Shown here one piece after another: positions 24,733-33,798 of a stretch of DNA of 64,000 bases. Position 1 is the stretch's first letter, and every line of letters begins with the position of its first letter. The notes beneath the pieces were generated by a model. The model ran no database searches. It saw only the letters and a program-made list of their open reading frames with translations, and had not been told where the DNA came from. This stretch comes from an uncultured Bacteroidales bacterium (GTDB lineage: Bacteria > Bacteroidota > Bacteroidia > Bacteroidales > F082): positions 1-64,000 of the forward strand of contig CAMYYD010000007.1 in the NCBI GenBank assembly GCA_947303395.1. The letters run 5' to 3'. The position numbers were made by a program, and so were the translations under genes.

Positions 24733-24938
24733 AAAAGAAGCGTGCTACTGAATGTCTAATCGCTAATGAAGGTCGTAGGAAACCCAAGGTAGAGAAAAGA
24801 AAAACAGTCCACGCATATGCGCGAACCATTACACCGACTTTCACTACCTTAAAATGAAAATTTCCTACGTTTTCATTAGCAAGTCGAGCATAGCGCTTCG
24901 TTAAATTTCAATAAATAAGAGGTTTAATTGCTTAAACC
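24733..24938 (-). ncRNA. Candidate structured RNA (rod-like, 6S-like shape) or long structured leader
   Basis: No plausible ORF lies here. On the minus strand a -7 box at 24944-24951 would start a transcript near 24938. The transcript can fold into one long rod. The outer stem is CGCTTC/GAAGCG (24737-24742 with 24893-24898). A main stem pairs 24762-24782 with 24861-24880. An inner stem pairs AAGGTAG with CTACCTT (24786-24792 with 24844-24850). The tip is at CGCATATGCG. A T-rich stretch follows the outer stem. Rods with an internal bubble resemble 6S RNA, but no family was confirmed. Alternatively it is the leader of the lipoprotein mRNA. Confidence 0.4.
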
Positions 24939-24943
24939 AGTGG

Positions 24944-24951
24944 CAAAGATA
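24944..24951 (-). promoter_or_regulatory. -7 promoter box for the structured RNA / lipoprotein transcript
   Basis: TATCTTTG on the minus strand. The lipoprotein start codon is about 280 bases downstream, so the transcript either has a very long structured leader or is a separate small RNA. Confidence 0.55.
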
Positions 24952-25014
24952 ATACAATTTTCCATTCCCCACAAAATTAATTTGCAGAAAACAGCTATTT
25001 CCAAATGATTTTTT

Positions 25015-25053
25015 GAGATTTCTCCACTTCGCTCCGCTACGGTCGAAATGACG
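25015..25053. repeat. GTCATTTCGACC-type repeat, inverted copy
   Basis: Reading the minus strand gives GTCATTTCGACCGTAGCGGA continuing through GCGAAGTGGAGAAATCTC. This is the same unit as at 13701 and 22180. It lies in the 530-base stretch without a protein gene between the lipoprotein and hisS. Confidence 0.75.
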
Positions 25054-25083
25054 AAGTGGCTGTGATGATATGACGTAAGGAAA

Positions 25084-25147
25084 AGCTAATGGCTAACGGC
25101 TAATAGCCAATGGCTAAAAATCTTTTATCTTTTATCTCTTATCTTTT
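25084..25147. repeat. Two adjacent heptad repeat arrays upstream of hisS
   Basis: Five 7-bp units of consensus GGCTAAT (25084-25118) are followed directly by four units of consensus ATCTTTT (25120-25147). Units differ by one or two bases from each other. They end 12 bases before the hisS -7 box. Confidence 0.65.
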
Positions 25148-25159
25148 AACAAAAATTCC

Positions 25160-25167
25160 TATCTTTG
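25160..25167 (+). promoter_or_regulatory. -7 promoter box for hisS
   Basis: TATCTTTG followed by CA, 22 bases before the hisS ATG. Confidence 0.65.
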
Positions 25168-25189
25168 CAGTTTGTAAATCTTTCAAAAA

Positions 25190-26551
25190 ATGGCACAGAA
25201 ACCGTCAATTCCTAAGGGCACGCGCGACTTCCTTCCGGATGTCATGATGCGCCGAAATTATATATTCGACACCATAAAGACCGTGTTCAAACGCTTTGGT
25301 TTTCAACCGATTGAGACCCCTTCGATGGAGAACCTCTCCACCCTGATGGGCAAATACGGCGACGAAGGCGACAAACTGCTGTTCCGCATCCTCAACTCCG
25401 GTGACTTCATGTCGGGCGTGGAGCAGAACGGCCAGCCGCTTGACTCTCAGAAGCTCTCAAGCAAGATATGCGAGAAAGGTCTCCGTTATGACCTCACAGT
25501 GCCGTTCGCGCGCTTCGTGGTGCAGTACCGCGACCAGATCGCATTCCCGTTCAAACGCTACCAGATGCAGCCGGTGTGGCGCGCCGACCGCCCTCAGAAA
25601 GGCCGTTACCGCGAGTTCTACCAGTGCGACGTCGACATCATCGGCAGCGACTCACTCCTCAACGAAGCTGAGCTCGTCCAGATAGTCGACGAGGTGTTCA
25701 ACAACCTCGGCATCAAAGTCGTCCTGAAGATAAACAACCGTAAGGTCCTTGCCGGAATAGCCGAATACATCGGGAAACCTGACGCTCTCGTCGACATCAC
25801 CGTGGCAATCGACAAGCTCGACAAGATAGGAATCGACGCGGTGAACGCCGAACTCGCCGAGAAAGGCCTCGACAATGAAGCCATCGCAAAACTGCAGCCT
25901 ATCCTCTTCATGCAAGGCAGCGCCCGCGAGAAGATGGCACAGCTTAAATCGCTGATGAGCGGCATCGAAATCGGCACAAAAGGCATCGAAGAACTCGAGA
26001 CCTTGTTCAACTACCTGGACGTCATGGGTTTACGTATAGAATATGAACTCGACCTTACCCTCGCTCGCGGCCTCAACTATTACACCGGAGCCATTTTCGA
26101 GGTCAAGGCTAAAGACGTGGCTATGGGCAGCATATCGGGCGGCGGACGTTACGACAACCTCACCGGAATATTCGGCCTGCCTAACGTCTCAGGCGTGGGC
26201 ATCAGCTTCGGCGCCGACCGTATCTACGACGTCTTGAACGAGCTCAACCTCTTCCCGGAGAAGAACGCCGAGAACACCGAGGTCATCTTCCTGAACTTCG
26301 GCAAAAACGAAGAGCTTTACTGCCTCCCATATCTGCAACAGCTTCGCCGTCAAGGCATTAACGCCGAGATTTATCCCGATGCAAGCAAGATTCAGAAGCA
26401 GATGAAATATGCCGACCAGCGCAACATCCCGGTGGTGGTGATGGCAGGGGAGACCGAGGTCAACGACAAGACTTTCACCGTGAAATGGATGAAAGAAGGC
26501 CGTCAGGAGAGCGTGAAAGCCGAAAATTTAATCGAAATAATCAAAAAATAA
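25190..26551 (+). CDS. hisS: Histidyl-tRNA synthetase
   Basis: A class II aminoacyl-tRNA synthetase of 453 residues that charges tRNA-His. It shows the N-terminal [10 protein letters not shown] signature and motif 2 ([26 protein letters not shown], about 117-142). The histidine-binding [13 protein letters not shown] block is present. Motif 3 is [17 protein letters not shown]-terminal anticodon-binding domain (about 360-453) follows. Length is within the family range. hutH follows closely (6-bp gap to its original ATG), so histidine charging and histidine breakdown are neighbours, possibly on one transcript. Confidence 0.95.
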   Translation: MAQKPSIPKGTRDFLPDVMMRRNYIFDTIKTVFKRFGFQPIETPSMENLSTLMGKYGDEGDKLLFRILNSGDFMSGVEQNGQPLDSQKLSSKICEKGLRYDLTVPFARFVVQYRDQIAFPFKRYQMQPVWRADRPQKGRYREFYQCDVDIIGSDSLLNEAELVQIVDEVFNNLGIKVVLKINNRKVLAGIAEYIGKPDALVDITVAIDKLDKIGIDAVNAELAEKGLDNEAIAKLQPILFMQGSAREKMAQLKSLMSGIEIGTKGIEELETLFNYLDVMGLRIEYELDLTLARGLNYYTGAIFEVKAKDVAMGSISGGGRYDNLTGIFGLPNVSGVGISFGADRIYDVLNELNLFPEKNAENTEVIFLNFGKNEELYCLPYLQQLRRQGINAEIYPDASKIQKQMKYADQRNIPVVVMAGETEVNDKTFTVKWMKEGRQESVKAENLIEIIKK

Positions 26552-26557
26552 CATACA

Positions 26558-28066
26558 ATGAAGACACATTATATCTCAACAGAAACCCTCACATTTGAGG
26601 AAGTCAACCGAATCATCAGCGAACATTAGCAGCTCGCATTGTCAGACGACGCGAAACAGCGCATCCAGAAGTGCCGCGACTATCTCGACAAGAAGATGGA
26701 GACTCAGAAAACCCCGATTTACGGCGTCACAACAGGCTTCGGCTCACTCTGCAACGTCAACATCTCGAAGGAAGACCTCAGCACTCTCCAGAAAAACCTG
26801 GTGATGTCGCACGCTTGCGGCACCGGTGACCTCGTCCCGGAAGAGATCATCCGCATCATGCTCCTGCTGAAGATTCAGAACATGTCGTATGGTAACTCGG
26901 GCGTGCAACTCGTTACAGTTCAGCGCCTTATCGACTTCTTCAACAACGACGTTTTGCCAGTCGTTTATGACGAGGGCTCACTCGGCGCATCAGGCGACCT
27001 TGCACCTTTGGCCAACCTCATGCTGCCTCTGCTTGGCTTAGGTGAGGTGCATTACAAAGGCGAGATCCGTCCGGCTGCTGAAGTCAGCAAGATTTTCGGT
27101 TGGGAGCCTATCACACTTCAGTCGAAGGAAGGTCTGGCACTGCTCAACGGCACACAGTTCATGTGCTCATACGGCACCTATGTGTTGCTCAAGGCATTCC
27201 GTCTGCAGTACCTCGCCGATATGATTGGCGCCGTCTCATTGGACGCTTTCGACGGCCGCATCGAGCCGTTCTTCGACCAGATTCATCAGATCCGTCATCA
27301 CCGCGGACAGATTGTCACCGCTGAGCGTTTCCGTAACTTCCTGAAGGGCAGCGAGATGATCGCACGCGAGAAACAGCATGTCCAGGATCCATATTCGTTC
27401 CGTTGCATCCCACAGGTGCACGGAGCATCAAAAGACGCCATCGCCTACGTGTCACAGATCCTCGGTGAGGAAATTAACGCAGTCACCGATAACCCGACAG
27501 TGTTCCCTGATGAGGACATGGTCATCTCGGCAGGAAACTTCCACGGACAGCCTCTGGCATTGAGCCTTGACTTCTTGGCCATCGCAATGGCTGAGCTCGG
27601 CAACATCTCAGAGCGCAGAACATACCAGCTCATCGCCGGAAAACGCGGTCTGCCGTCGTTCCTTGTCGCTGAGCCGGGTCTGAACTCAGGCTTCATGATT
27701 CCTCAGTATGCCGCAGCGGCTATCGTCAGCCAGAACAAACAGCTCTGCACACCGGCATCAGTCGACAGCATCGAGTCGTCACAGGGTCAGGAAGACCACG
27801 TGAGTATGGGTGCCAACGCAGCAACAAAGGCATTGCGCGTCGCCAACAACCTCGAGCGTATCCTCGCCATCGAGCTCTTCAACGCAGCACAGGCCCTCGA
27901 CTTCCGCAAGCCTATAAAATCATCAGCATTCATTGAGAATTTCGTGGCTGAATACCGCAAGAAAGTCGAATTCGTGAAAGTCGACAAGGTGATGTACACC
28001 GAAATCGCTAAGTCAGTGAAATTCTTGCAGGATTACGACCTTGGTGAGAAAATCTTTGAAAAATAA
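26558..28066 (+). CDS. hutH: Histidine ammonia-lyase, interrupted by an in-frame amber codon at codon 24
   Basis: HutH deaminates histidine to urocanate. From ATG 26558 the frame reads MKTHYISTETLTFEEVNRII..SEH, then TAG (26627-26629), then continues QLALSDDAKQ to 28066 without another stop. Counting the stop as a residue the protein is 502 long, the normal size. With this numbering the MIO cofactor triad is Ala144-Ser145-Gly146 and the active-site Tyr is 55 (YGVTTGFG), only two off the well-studied Pseudomonas enzyme, which confirms the original start. Translation could restart at TTG 26639 (475 residues), losing only the N-terminal strand and helix. The gene may therefore be inactive, weakly expressed, or affected by a sequencing error. 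Confidence 0.88.
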
Positions 28067-28071
28067 TAATT

Positions 28072-28569
28072 ATGGAAGACCAATTCAATAACGAGCAAAA
28101 CTGCAACGAGTTCATCGAACAGAAGCCTCAGCGTCCGTTCGGTCTCTCGCTCTTTTGCGTACTCTCGTTCATCAACGCTGTGTATCAGGTTATCGTTGGC
28201 GCAATTTTGTTTTTGTCGTTCAACTTCTTGAAGGAGTTGTTTAGCAATGAGGATTTTCTTGAACAGATGGAGGAAAGCAACGTCGGAATGGGCGATTTCA
28301 GTGCCGCAATCGATGCCTTGTTCGCTCCTGGAAGAAGTTACTACATCATCTTGGCTTTGCTTTATGCAGCGTCGTTTGTCGGCGTCTATTACATGTGGAA
28401 ACTTCTTAAAAAAGGATTCCATATCTACGCCATCGCTCAAATCTTGATTCTGATCGCCGAAGTGCTGATGGTTACCAACGTTACCGGCACATCACCTTGG
28501 GGCAGCGTCGTCATAACAGCGGTGTTTATCTCGATGTATTACGTTCATTATAAACGAATTATGGAATAA
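28072..28569 (+). CDS. Small membrane protein, unknown function
   Basis: A 165-residue protein with a short acidic, glutamine-rich cytoplasmic N-terminus. Four hydrophobic segments follow (about 25-50, 88-108, 115-130 and 138-160), separated by an acidic loop (NEDFLEQMEESN). It begins 5 bp after hutH and ends overlapping the next gene by one base (TAATG), so it belongs to the hutH operon. No family was recognised. Confidence 0.65.
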   Translation: MEDQFNNEQNCNEFIEQKPQRPFGLSLFCVLSFINAVYQVIVGAILFLSFNFLKELFSNEDFLEQMEESNVGMGDFSAAIDALFAPGRSYYIILALLYAASFVGVYYMWKLLKKGFHIYAIAQILILIAEVLMVTNVTGTSPWGSVVITAVFISMYYVHYKRIME

Positions 28570-29054
28570 TGGAACAGGTCGAAAAAGAGAAAAAGAGTAT
28601 TTTTAAGGAGCGCAAGCATATCACACTTGGCATGAAGCTGGTGTGCGCCTTCGCGGTGACTTATTACATCCTCTTTTTCTCTTTCATGACCTACATTCTC
28701 ATCAAATACAACACCGTTTTCGACGAGGCTTATATCGACCGAAACAACCTTAATGAGGTGGTGGCGGCGAACCATTACACCTTGTTCGTCATCGAATGGG
28801 CTTTGCTGGCTTCGATAGTCATAAGCCTCTTCATGGTCTTTTTCAAAAAACGTTTCGGTAAGTTTCTCTTCATGATTTTCACTATCTTACTCGTTGTGTG
28901 TCAATTCTATACGACTTATCCGCCAGCGATGGAAGTCTACGTCATGGAGCTTGTCATAGTGCTGATAATCGCGCCTCTGAGGGTGATTTCGAAATTTACC
29001 GACATCATTCAAACTGAAACACAAAAAATTAATCCTTTTAAAGATAAAAAATGA
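28569..29054 (+). CDS. Small membrane protein, unknown function
   Basis: A 161-residue protein with a Lys/Glu-rich N-terminus and about four hydrophobic segments (22-46, 72-92, 96-112 and 122-140), ending with a charged tail (QTETQKINPFKDKK). It overlaps the upstream gene by 1 bp and the downstream kinase-like gene by 4 bp (ATGA), so the three are translationally coupled. No family was recognised; it may pair with the preceding membrane protein. Confidence 0.65.
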   Translation: MEQVEKEKKSIFKERKHITLGMKLVCAFAVTYYILFFSFMTYILIKYNTVFDEAYIDRNNLNEVVAANHYTLFVIEWALLASIVISLFMVFFKKRFGKFLFMIFTILLVVCQFYTTYPPAMEVYVMELVIVLIIAPLRVISKFTDIIQTETQKINPFKDKK

Positions 29055-29788
29055 ACCACATCACATTGTCGGGCGAGCTGGGTAGCGGAAAAAGCACCGT
29101 CGCCAATTATCTGATAAGTAAAATGCCTTTCAAAATCGTTTCAGCAGGCTTGTTATTCAGACAATTAGCAGCCAAACACGGCATGTCGGCGAAGGAATTC
29201 AACGAGTTTATCGAGAATGACCCGAAATACGACCACTATGTCGACGACACCATGGCTGAACTTGGCCGCACCGACGAAAAAATCATCTTCGACTCGCGCA
29301 TGGCATGGCATTTTGTGCCTTCTTCGTTCAAGATTTACCTCTATGTCGATGTGGACACCGCAACCGAAAGAATCTTCAACGACAAAGGCCGCGTCAGCGA
29401 GTCGTATTCCGACAAGGCGACAGCTCGTCAGGAAATCATCGACCGCCGCAAGAGCGAGCTGCTCCGTTACCAGAATTTCTACCACTGCAACCTCGACGAC
29501 TACAGCAACTATGATCTTATCGTCGATACGAGCCACGCCAGCAGAGATGAGGTTAACGAATTGATTTACAATAGTTTCAAGGCTTTTGAAGAAGGAAAAG
29601 AATATACCAAAATCTGGCTTTCGCCTAAGTCATTAATATTAAAAGGTGGTGTAGAAAACGACTCGTCAAATGAACTTGTAATCAACAAAAAGGATGGCCA
29701 ATTCATCGTCGAAAAGGGTGGGGCAAGGGTGAAAAAAGCGCTCGAAAATCGCCAAAGCCTTGTGGCTGTTGACTTTGTGAATTGTTGA
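29051..29788 (+). CDS. Cytidylate-kinase-like P-loop NTPase
   Basis: A 245-residue protein. The Walker A motif GELGSGKST (about 7-15) is at the extreme N-terminus, followed by ISKMPFKIVSAGLLFRQLAAKHGMS and DSRMAWHF, the CMP-kinase-like NMP-binding region. The lid-like stretch is RVSESYSDKATARQEIIDRRKSE. This matches the (d)CMP kinase family (Cmk/Cytidylate_kin2) in its first 180 residues. The last about 60 residues (from KIWLSPKSL) are an extra tail of unknown role. The substrate is uncertain. It is the last gene of the hutH operon; nrdD has its own promoter downstream. Confidence 0.75.
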   Translation: MNHITLSGELGSGKSTVANYLISKMPFKIVSAGLLFRQLAAKHGMSAKEFNEFIENDPKYDHYVDDTMAELGRTDEKIIFDSRMAWHFVPSSFKIYLYVDVDTATERIFNDKGRVSESYSDKATARQEIIDRRKSELLRYQNFYHCNLDDYSNYDLIVDTSHASRDEVNELIYNSFKAFEEGKEYTKIWLSPKSLILKGGVENDSSNELVINKKDGQFIVEKGGARVKKALENRQSLVAVDFVNC

Positions 29789-29842
29789 TAATTTTGTTAA
29801 TAAAAACTTTATTTTAAGTTAAAAATTCATAAAAGTTTTGTA

Positions 29843-29850
29843 TAATTTTG
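29843..29850 (+). promoter_or_regulatory. -7 promoter box for nrdDG
   Basis: TAATTTTG, 47 bases before the nrdD ATG. The gap 29789-29896 is AT-rich; no convincing NrdR box was recognised in it. Confidence 0.5.
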
Positions 29851-29896
29851 TCTTGTCAATAAACGGGCAATTACAAACTTATATATTACTGATTTT

Positions 29897-31987
29897 ATGG
29901 AGTTTAACCAAGTTTTCATCATTAAGAGAAATGGTAAGCGCGAGCCTTTCTCTGTCGATAAGATTAAAAATGCTATTCAGAAGGCCTTCCTCTCGGTCGG
30001 AAGTTTTGCCTCACAGGAAGTCCTGACCAACATCATGAGCCGTGTCAGCATCCATGATGGAATTTCTGTCGAAGAGATTCAGAATCAAGTGGAAAACGCG
30101 CTCATGGCCGAACGTTACTACAATGTTGCGAAGTCGTATATCATTTACCGTCAGCGTCATTACGAAGACCGTGAGGTGAAAGATAAACTCGATTTCCTTA
30201 TCAACTACTGCAACGCTCAAAACGCCGCGACAGGCAGTAAATACGATGCCAACGCGAACGTGGAGAAGAAAAACATCGCTACTCTTATCGGTGAACTGCC
30301 GAAGTCAAACTTCATCCGCCTCAACCGCCGTATGCTCTGCGACCGTATCAAAGATATGTACGGCAAGGAAGTGGCCGACAAATACATCGATTTGCTCAAC
30401 CATCACTTCATCTATAAAAATGATGAGACAAGCATCGCAAACTATTGCGCTTCTATCACGATGTATCCTTGGCTGCTGGAAGGAACAAAATCTATCGGCG
30501 GCAATGCCACACGTCCAACTAACCTGAAATCGTTCTGCGGAGGATTCATCAATATGGTGTTTATGGTGTCGAGTATGCTCAGCGGCGCCTGCGCAACACC
30601 TGAATTCCTCATGTATCTCAACTATTTCATCGGGATGGAATACGGTAAAGACTACCATAAACGCGCAAATGAAGTGGTCGACCTATCGAACCGCAAACGC
30701 ACCCTCGACAAGGTCATAACCGACTGCTTCGAACAAATCGTTTACTCCATCAATCAGCCTACAGGAGCTCGTAACTATCAGTCGGTGTTCTGGAACATCT
30801 CATACTACGACAAATATTATTTCAAGAGCCTCTTCGGAAACTTCTACTTCCCTGATGGCAGTCAGCCTGACTGGGATTCGCTCAACTGGCTCCAGAAACG
30901 CTTCATGAAGTGGTTCAACGCCGAACGTCTCAAGACCGTCTTGACTTTCCCTGTTGAGACAATGGCTCTCCTTTCACAAGATGGTGACATCGCCGACAAA
31001 GAATATGCCGACTTCACAGCTGAGATGTACGCCGAAGGCCACTCGTTCTTCACATATGTGAGCGACAATGCCGACTCATTGAGCTCATGCTGCCGTCTCC
31101 GTAACGAGATTCAAGACAACGAGTTCAGCTACACCCTCGGCGCCGGTGGCGTGTCGACAGGTTCAAAGAGCGTGCTCACAATCAACATGAACCGCTGCAT
31201 CCAGTACGAAGAGCAGAACCGCATGCCATTCCTGAGCTTCGTCGAGGAAGTAATCGACCTCATGCATAAAGTGCAGATGGCTTACGACACCAACCTCCGT
31301 TACCTCCGCGACAAAGGAATGTTGCCATTGTTCGACGCAGGTTACATCGCAATCGACCGTCAGTACCTCACAATAGGCGTGAACGGTATCGTCGAAGCAG
31401 CTGAGTTTAAAGGCATCGAGATTAGCGATAATCCTGAATATCAACACTTTGTGGAAGAAATCCTCAGCCTCATCGAGAAATACAACAAACAGTACAAGAA
31501 ACCTGGTCTGATGTTCAACTGCGAAATGATTCCTGCCGAAAACGTGGGCGTGAAACATGCTAAATGGGACAAGGAAGATGGTTTTAAAGTGCCTCGCGAC
31601 TGCTACAACAGTTACTTCTATGTCGTTGAGAATCAGAATACTAACGTTCTCGATAAGTTCAAACTTCACGGCGAGCGTTACATCAAACATCTCACTGGCG
31701 GCTCGGCATTGCACTGCAACCTCGAGGAACACCTCACACAGGATCAGTATCGCCAGCTCCTCAGAGTGGCATCGAAAGAAGGCTGTAACTACTTCACCTT
31801 CAACATCCCGAACACGGTGTGCAACGACTGCGGACATATCGACAAGCGTTACCTCAAGAAATGCCCGAAGTGCGGTAGCGAAAACCTCGACTACCTCACA
31901 CGTGTCATCGGTTACATGAAACGCGTCAGCAACTTCTCACAGGCACGTCAGGTGGAAGCTGGCAAACGTTTCTACGCCAAATTCTAA
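29897..31987 (+). CDS. nrdD: Anaerobic ribonucleoside-triphosphate reductase
   Basis: A class III ribonucleotide reductase of 696 residues that makes dNTPs without oxygen. It has an N-terminal ATP-cone regulatory domain (about 5-95; IIKRNGKREPFSVDKI). A large catalytic barrel follows, with SSCCRLRNEI among its conserved cysteines. The C-terminal zinc-binding cysteines are CNDCGHIDKRYLKKCPKCGS (about 640-659). The glycyl-radical site is RVIGYM (about 668-673). The radical is installed by NrdG, encoded 8 bp downstream. Confidence 0.95.
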   Translation: MEFNQVFIIKRNGKREPFSVDKIKNAIQKAFLSVGSFASQEVLTNIMSRVSIHDGISVEEIQNQVENALMAERYYNVAKSYIIYRQRHYEDREVKDKLDFLINYCNAQNAATGSKYDANANVEKKNIATLIGELPKSNFIRLNRRMLCDRIKDMYGKEVADKYIDLLNHHFIYKNDETSIANYCASITMYPWLLEGTKSIGGNATRPTNLKSFCGGFINMVFMVSSMLSGACATPEFLMYLNYFIGMEYGKDYHKRANEVVDLSNRKRTLDKVITDCFEQIVYSINQPTGARNYQSVFWNISYYDKYYFKSLFGNFYFPDGSQPDWDSLNWLQKRFMKWFNAERLKTVLTFPVETMALLSQDGDIADKEYADFTAEMYAEGHSFFTYVSDNADSLSSCCRLRNEIQDNEFSYTLGAGGVSTGSKSVLTINMNRCIQYEEQNRMPFLSFVEEVIDLMHKVQMAYDTNLRYLRDKGMLPLFDAGYIAIDRQYLTIGVNGIVEAAEFKGIEISDNPEYQHFVEEILSLIEKYNKQYKKPGLMFNCEMIPAENVGVKHAKWDKEDGFKVPRDCYNSYFYVVENQNTNVLDKFKLHGERYIKHLTGGSALHCNLEEHLTQDQYRQLLRVASKEGCNYFTFNIPNTVCNDCGHIDKRYLKKCPKCGSENLDYLTRVIGYMKRVSNFSQARQVEAGKRFYAKF

Positions 31988-31995
31988 AGTAGACG

Positions 31996-32454
31996 ATGCT
32001 GAAGTATTACAACTACGACGTAGTTTTTCAGGAAGTCCCCGACGAGGTTAGTCTGGCAATAAATCTTACCAACTGCCCTAACCACTGTCCCGACTGCCAT
32101 AGCAAACATCTTTGGGAGGATATTGGCGAGGAACTCACTGAAAATGAACTGAATAGGCTCGTTGAGATTTACAGGGGCGACATCACCTGCGTGCTGATCA
32201 TGGGTGGTGACGCCTCAAAAAACGAGGTTGAGACTTTGGCACACTACATCAAAAACACAATGAAACTGAAAGTCGCCTGGTATTCCGGCAGATACGACAA
32301 GCCAGTGAACATCAACGACTTCGATTATATAAAATTCGGTCCGTATATCGAAGAGAAAGGCGGACTGAAGTCGCCGGACACCAACCAGCGATTTTATAAG
32401 GTGATTGACGGCAATCTTATCGATTGCACCGAACGCTTTCAAAGAAAACATTAG
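31996..32454 (+). CDS. nrdG: Anaerobic ribonucleotide reductase activating protein
   Basis: A radical SAM activase of 152 residues. The cluster motif is CPNHCPDCHS (CxxxCxxC, about residues 28-35), typical of NrdG. The downstream VLIMGGDA is the SAM-binding glycine-rich strand. It generates the glycyl radical on NrdD. It is co-transcribed with nrdD and ends before a bidirectional terminator. Confidence 0.93.
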   Translation: MLKYYNYDVVFQEVPDEVSLAINLTNCPNHCPDCHSKHLWEDIGEELTENELNRLVEIYRGDITCVLIMGGDASKNEVETLAHYIKNTMKLKVAWYSGRYDKPVNINDFDYIKFGPYIEEKGGLKSPDTNQRFYKVIDGNLIDCTERFQRKH

Positions 32455-32456
32455 CA

Positions 32457-32480
32457 AAAACGCCCCGTCAGGGGCGTTTT
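32457..32480. terminator. Bidirectional terminator between nrdG and the M23 gene
   Basis: AAAACGCCCC-GTCA-GGGGCGTTTT is a perfect 10-bp stem with a 4-nt loop. It has A-runs and T-runs at its outer ends, so it works in both directions for the convergent nrdG and M23 genes. Confidence 0.9.
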
Positions 32481-32495
32481 CCTTTCTCAAATATC

Positions 32496-33713
32496 CTAAT
32501 GTTCTTTCAAAATCTTCATCAGCACAGCAATATCTTTCTTGTATTGCTCTAAATTTTCTTTCTTCACTGGATCTGCACTCGGCGACTTGAACTTCAGCGG
32601 GTCGATGTATTTTCCATTTTTCTGCAGACGGAAATCGAGATGCGGTCCGGTGGCGGTGCCTGTCATGCCAACATAGCCAATCGTCTGCCCCTGTTTCACT
32701 TTGCATCCCTGTGAGATGCCTTTTGCAAAGCCTTTCAAGTGCATGTAAGTGGTGGTGTAGGTGCTGTTATGCTTTATTTTCAGATAGTTGCCACCACCTT
32801 TCTTGTCCCATCCCTTGTCGATGACGGTTCCGTCGCCAATCGACTGCACAGGAGTTCCGCTCGGAGCCGCATAATCCACTCCATGGTGAGGTCTGACTAT
32901 CTTATGCACCGGATGAAGCCTTGCCTCCGAAAATGTCGAGCTGATTCTTCTATAGCTCAAAGGCGCCTTCAAAAACGCCTTGCGCATATTGTCGCCGTTC
33001 TCGTCGAAATACTCCTTTCGACCGTTCTGTTCATAGCTGAAAGCATACTTTCCTTCACCGTTGTTCTTGAAATATGCCGCCAACACATTACCGATGCCAA
33101 ACGGGACGGTGTCTCCGGCAATAAACCGCTCCTCAAAAATGACCTTGCACGAGTCGCCCGCTTGTATGCCGAAGAAATCGATGGTCCAAGCGTAAATGTC
33201 TGATAATTCAAGGATTAGACTTGCATCGCAACCTGCTTCAGCCATGGCGTTCCAAAGACTTGATTTGATTTCAACGCCAACATGTTCCACTTTGGTGATG
33301 ACTTCTTTTTCGCCTCTCCATGCTGATAATGAATCGGTTAGCTGAAAAACGGCGTAATTGGTCCTGTCGATTTCATAAATCCAGTATTTGGCTGTCGGGA
33401 TGCTGTCGCGTGTCTTCAAAAACACGTATTTGTTCCCGACTTTTATCTTTCTCACATCAAAAACATTTCTCTTGTTTCGGTCAATGTTGTTGATTGTGTT
33501 GTAATTCACACCTTCTTTCTGTAAAATATTCGCCAAAAACTCGTTTTTCTGAACCTTCCCTTCAACCACATCCAATGAATCTATGCAGATGCCGTATAAA
33601 AACTTCGGCTCAGCGCATTTTTTCGATGTCTTTTTCGTGGAATTATCATTATTTCCGCCTCCGCAAGAAACCAGAAACAATAACAAAATCAAAAATGGTG
33701 TGATTTTTTTCAT
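32496..33713 (-). CDS. M23 family metallopeptidase lipoprotein
   Basis: A 405-residue protein. Its lipoprotein signal ends in LLFLVSC (Cys at about 17) with GGGNND after it, a serine/asparagine/lysine linker that may favour outer-membrane placement. The middle region contains LysM/OapA-like and linker segments (about 40-270). The C-terminal M23 peptidase domain (about 280-385) has HHGVDYAAP (first metal ligands), YMHLKGF and GPHLDFRL. Active M23 enzymes have HxH in the last block; here it is HLD, a variant also common among envelope M23 proteins, so catalysis is uncertain. It probably cuts or remodels peptidoglycan, or regulates enzymes that do. Confidence 0.87.
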   Translation of the reverse strand: MKKITPFLILLLFLVSCGGGNNDNSTKKTSKKCAEPKFLYGICIDSLDVVEGKVQKNEFLANILQKEGVNYNTINNIDRNKRNVFDVRKIKVGNKYVFLKTRDSIPTAKYWIYEIDRTNYAVFQLTDSLSAWRGEKEVITKVEHVGVEIKSSLWNAMAEAGCDASLILELSDIYAWTIDFFGIQAGDSCKVIFEERFIAGDTVPFGIGNVLAAYFKNNGEGKYAFSYEQNGRKEYFDENGDNMRKAFLKAPLSYRRISSTFSEARLHPVHKIVRPHHGVDYAAPSGTPVQSIGDGTVIDKGWDKKGGGNYLKIKHNSTYTTTYMHLKGFAKGISQGCKVKQGQTIGYVGMTGTATGPHLDFRLQKNGKYIDPLKFKSPSADPVKKENLEQYKKDIAVLMKILKEH

Positions 33714-33732
33714 AATGATGAATTTTTAAAAT

Positions 33733-33760
33733 GTAGAGACGTGCCATGGCGCGTCTCTAC
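33733..33760. repeat. Palindromic element, GTAGAGACG type
   Basis: GTAGAGACG pairs with CGTCTCTAC around a TGCCATGGCG core that is itself nearly palindromic, so 28 bases are symmetric except for one T-G pair. It sits in the promoter-side gap of the M23 gene, directly before a heptad array. Confidence 0.8.
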
Positions 33761-33763
33761 TAA

Positions 33764-33798
33764 GGTCTAAAGTCTAAGGTCTAACGTCTAAAGACTAA
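33764..33798. repeat. Heptad repeat array (about 5 copies of GGTCTAA)
   Basis: Five consecutive 7-bp units of consensus GGTCTAA. The last unit overlaps the stop codon of iorB on the minus strand (33795). The array directly follows the GTAGAGACG palindrome. Confidence 0.65.

Noticed and set aside
29789-29896. NrdR box upstream of nrdD
   Set aside because: The AT-rich gap has no pair of sites close enough to the NrdR consensus to be claimed.
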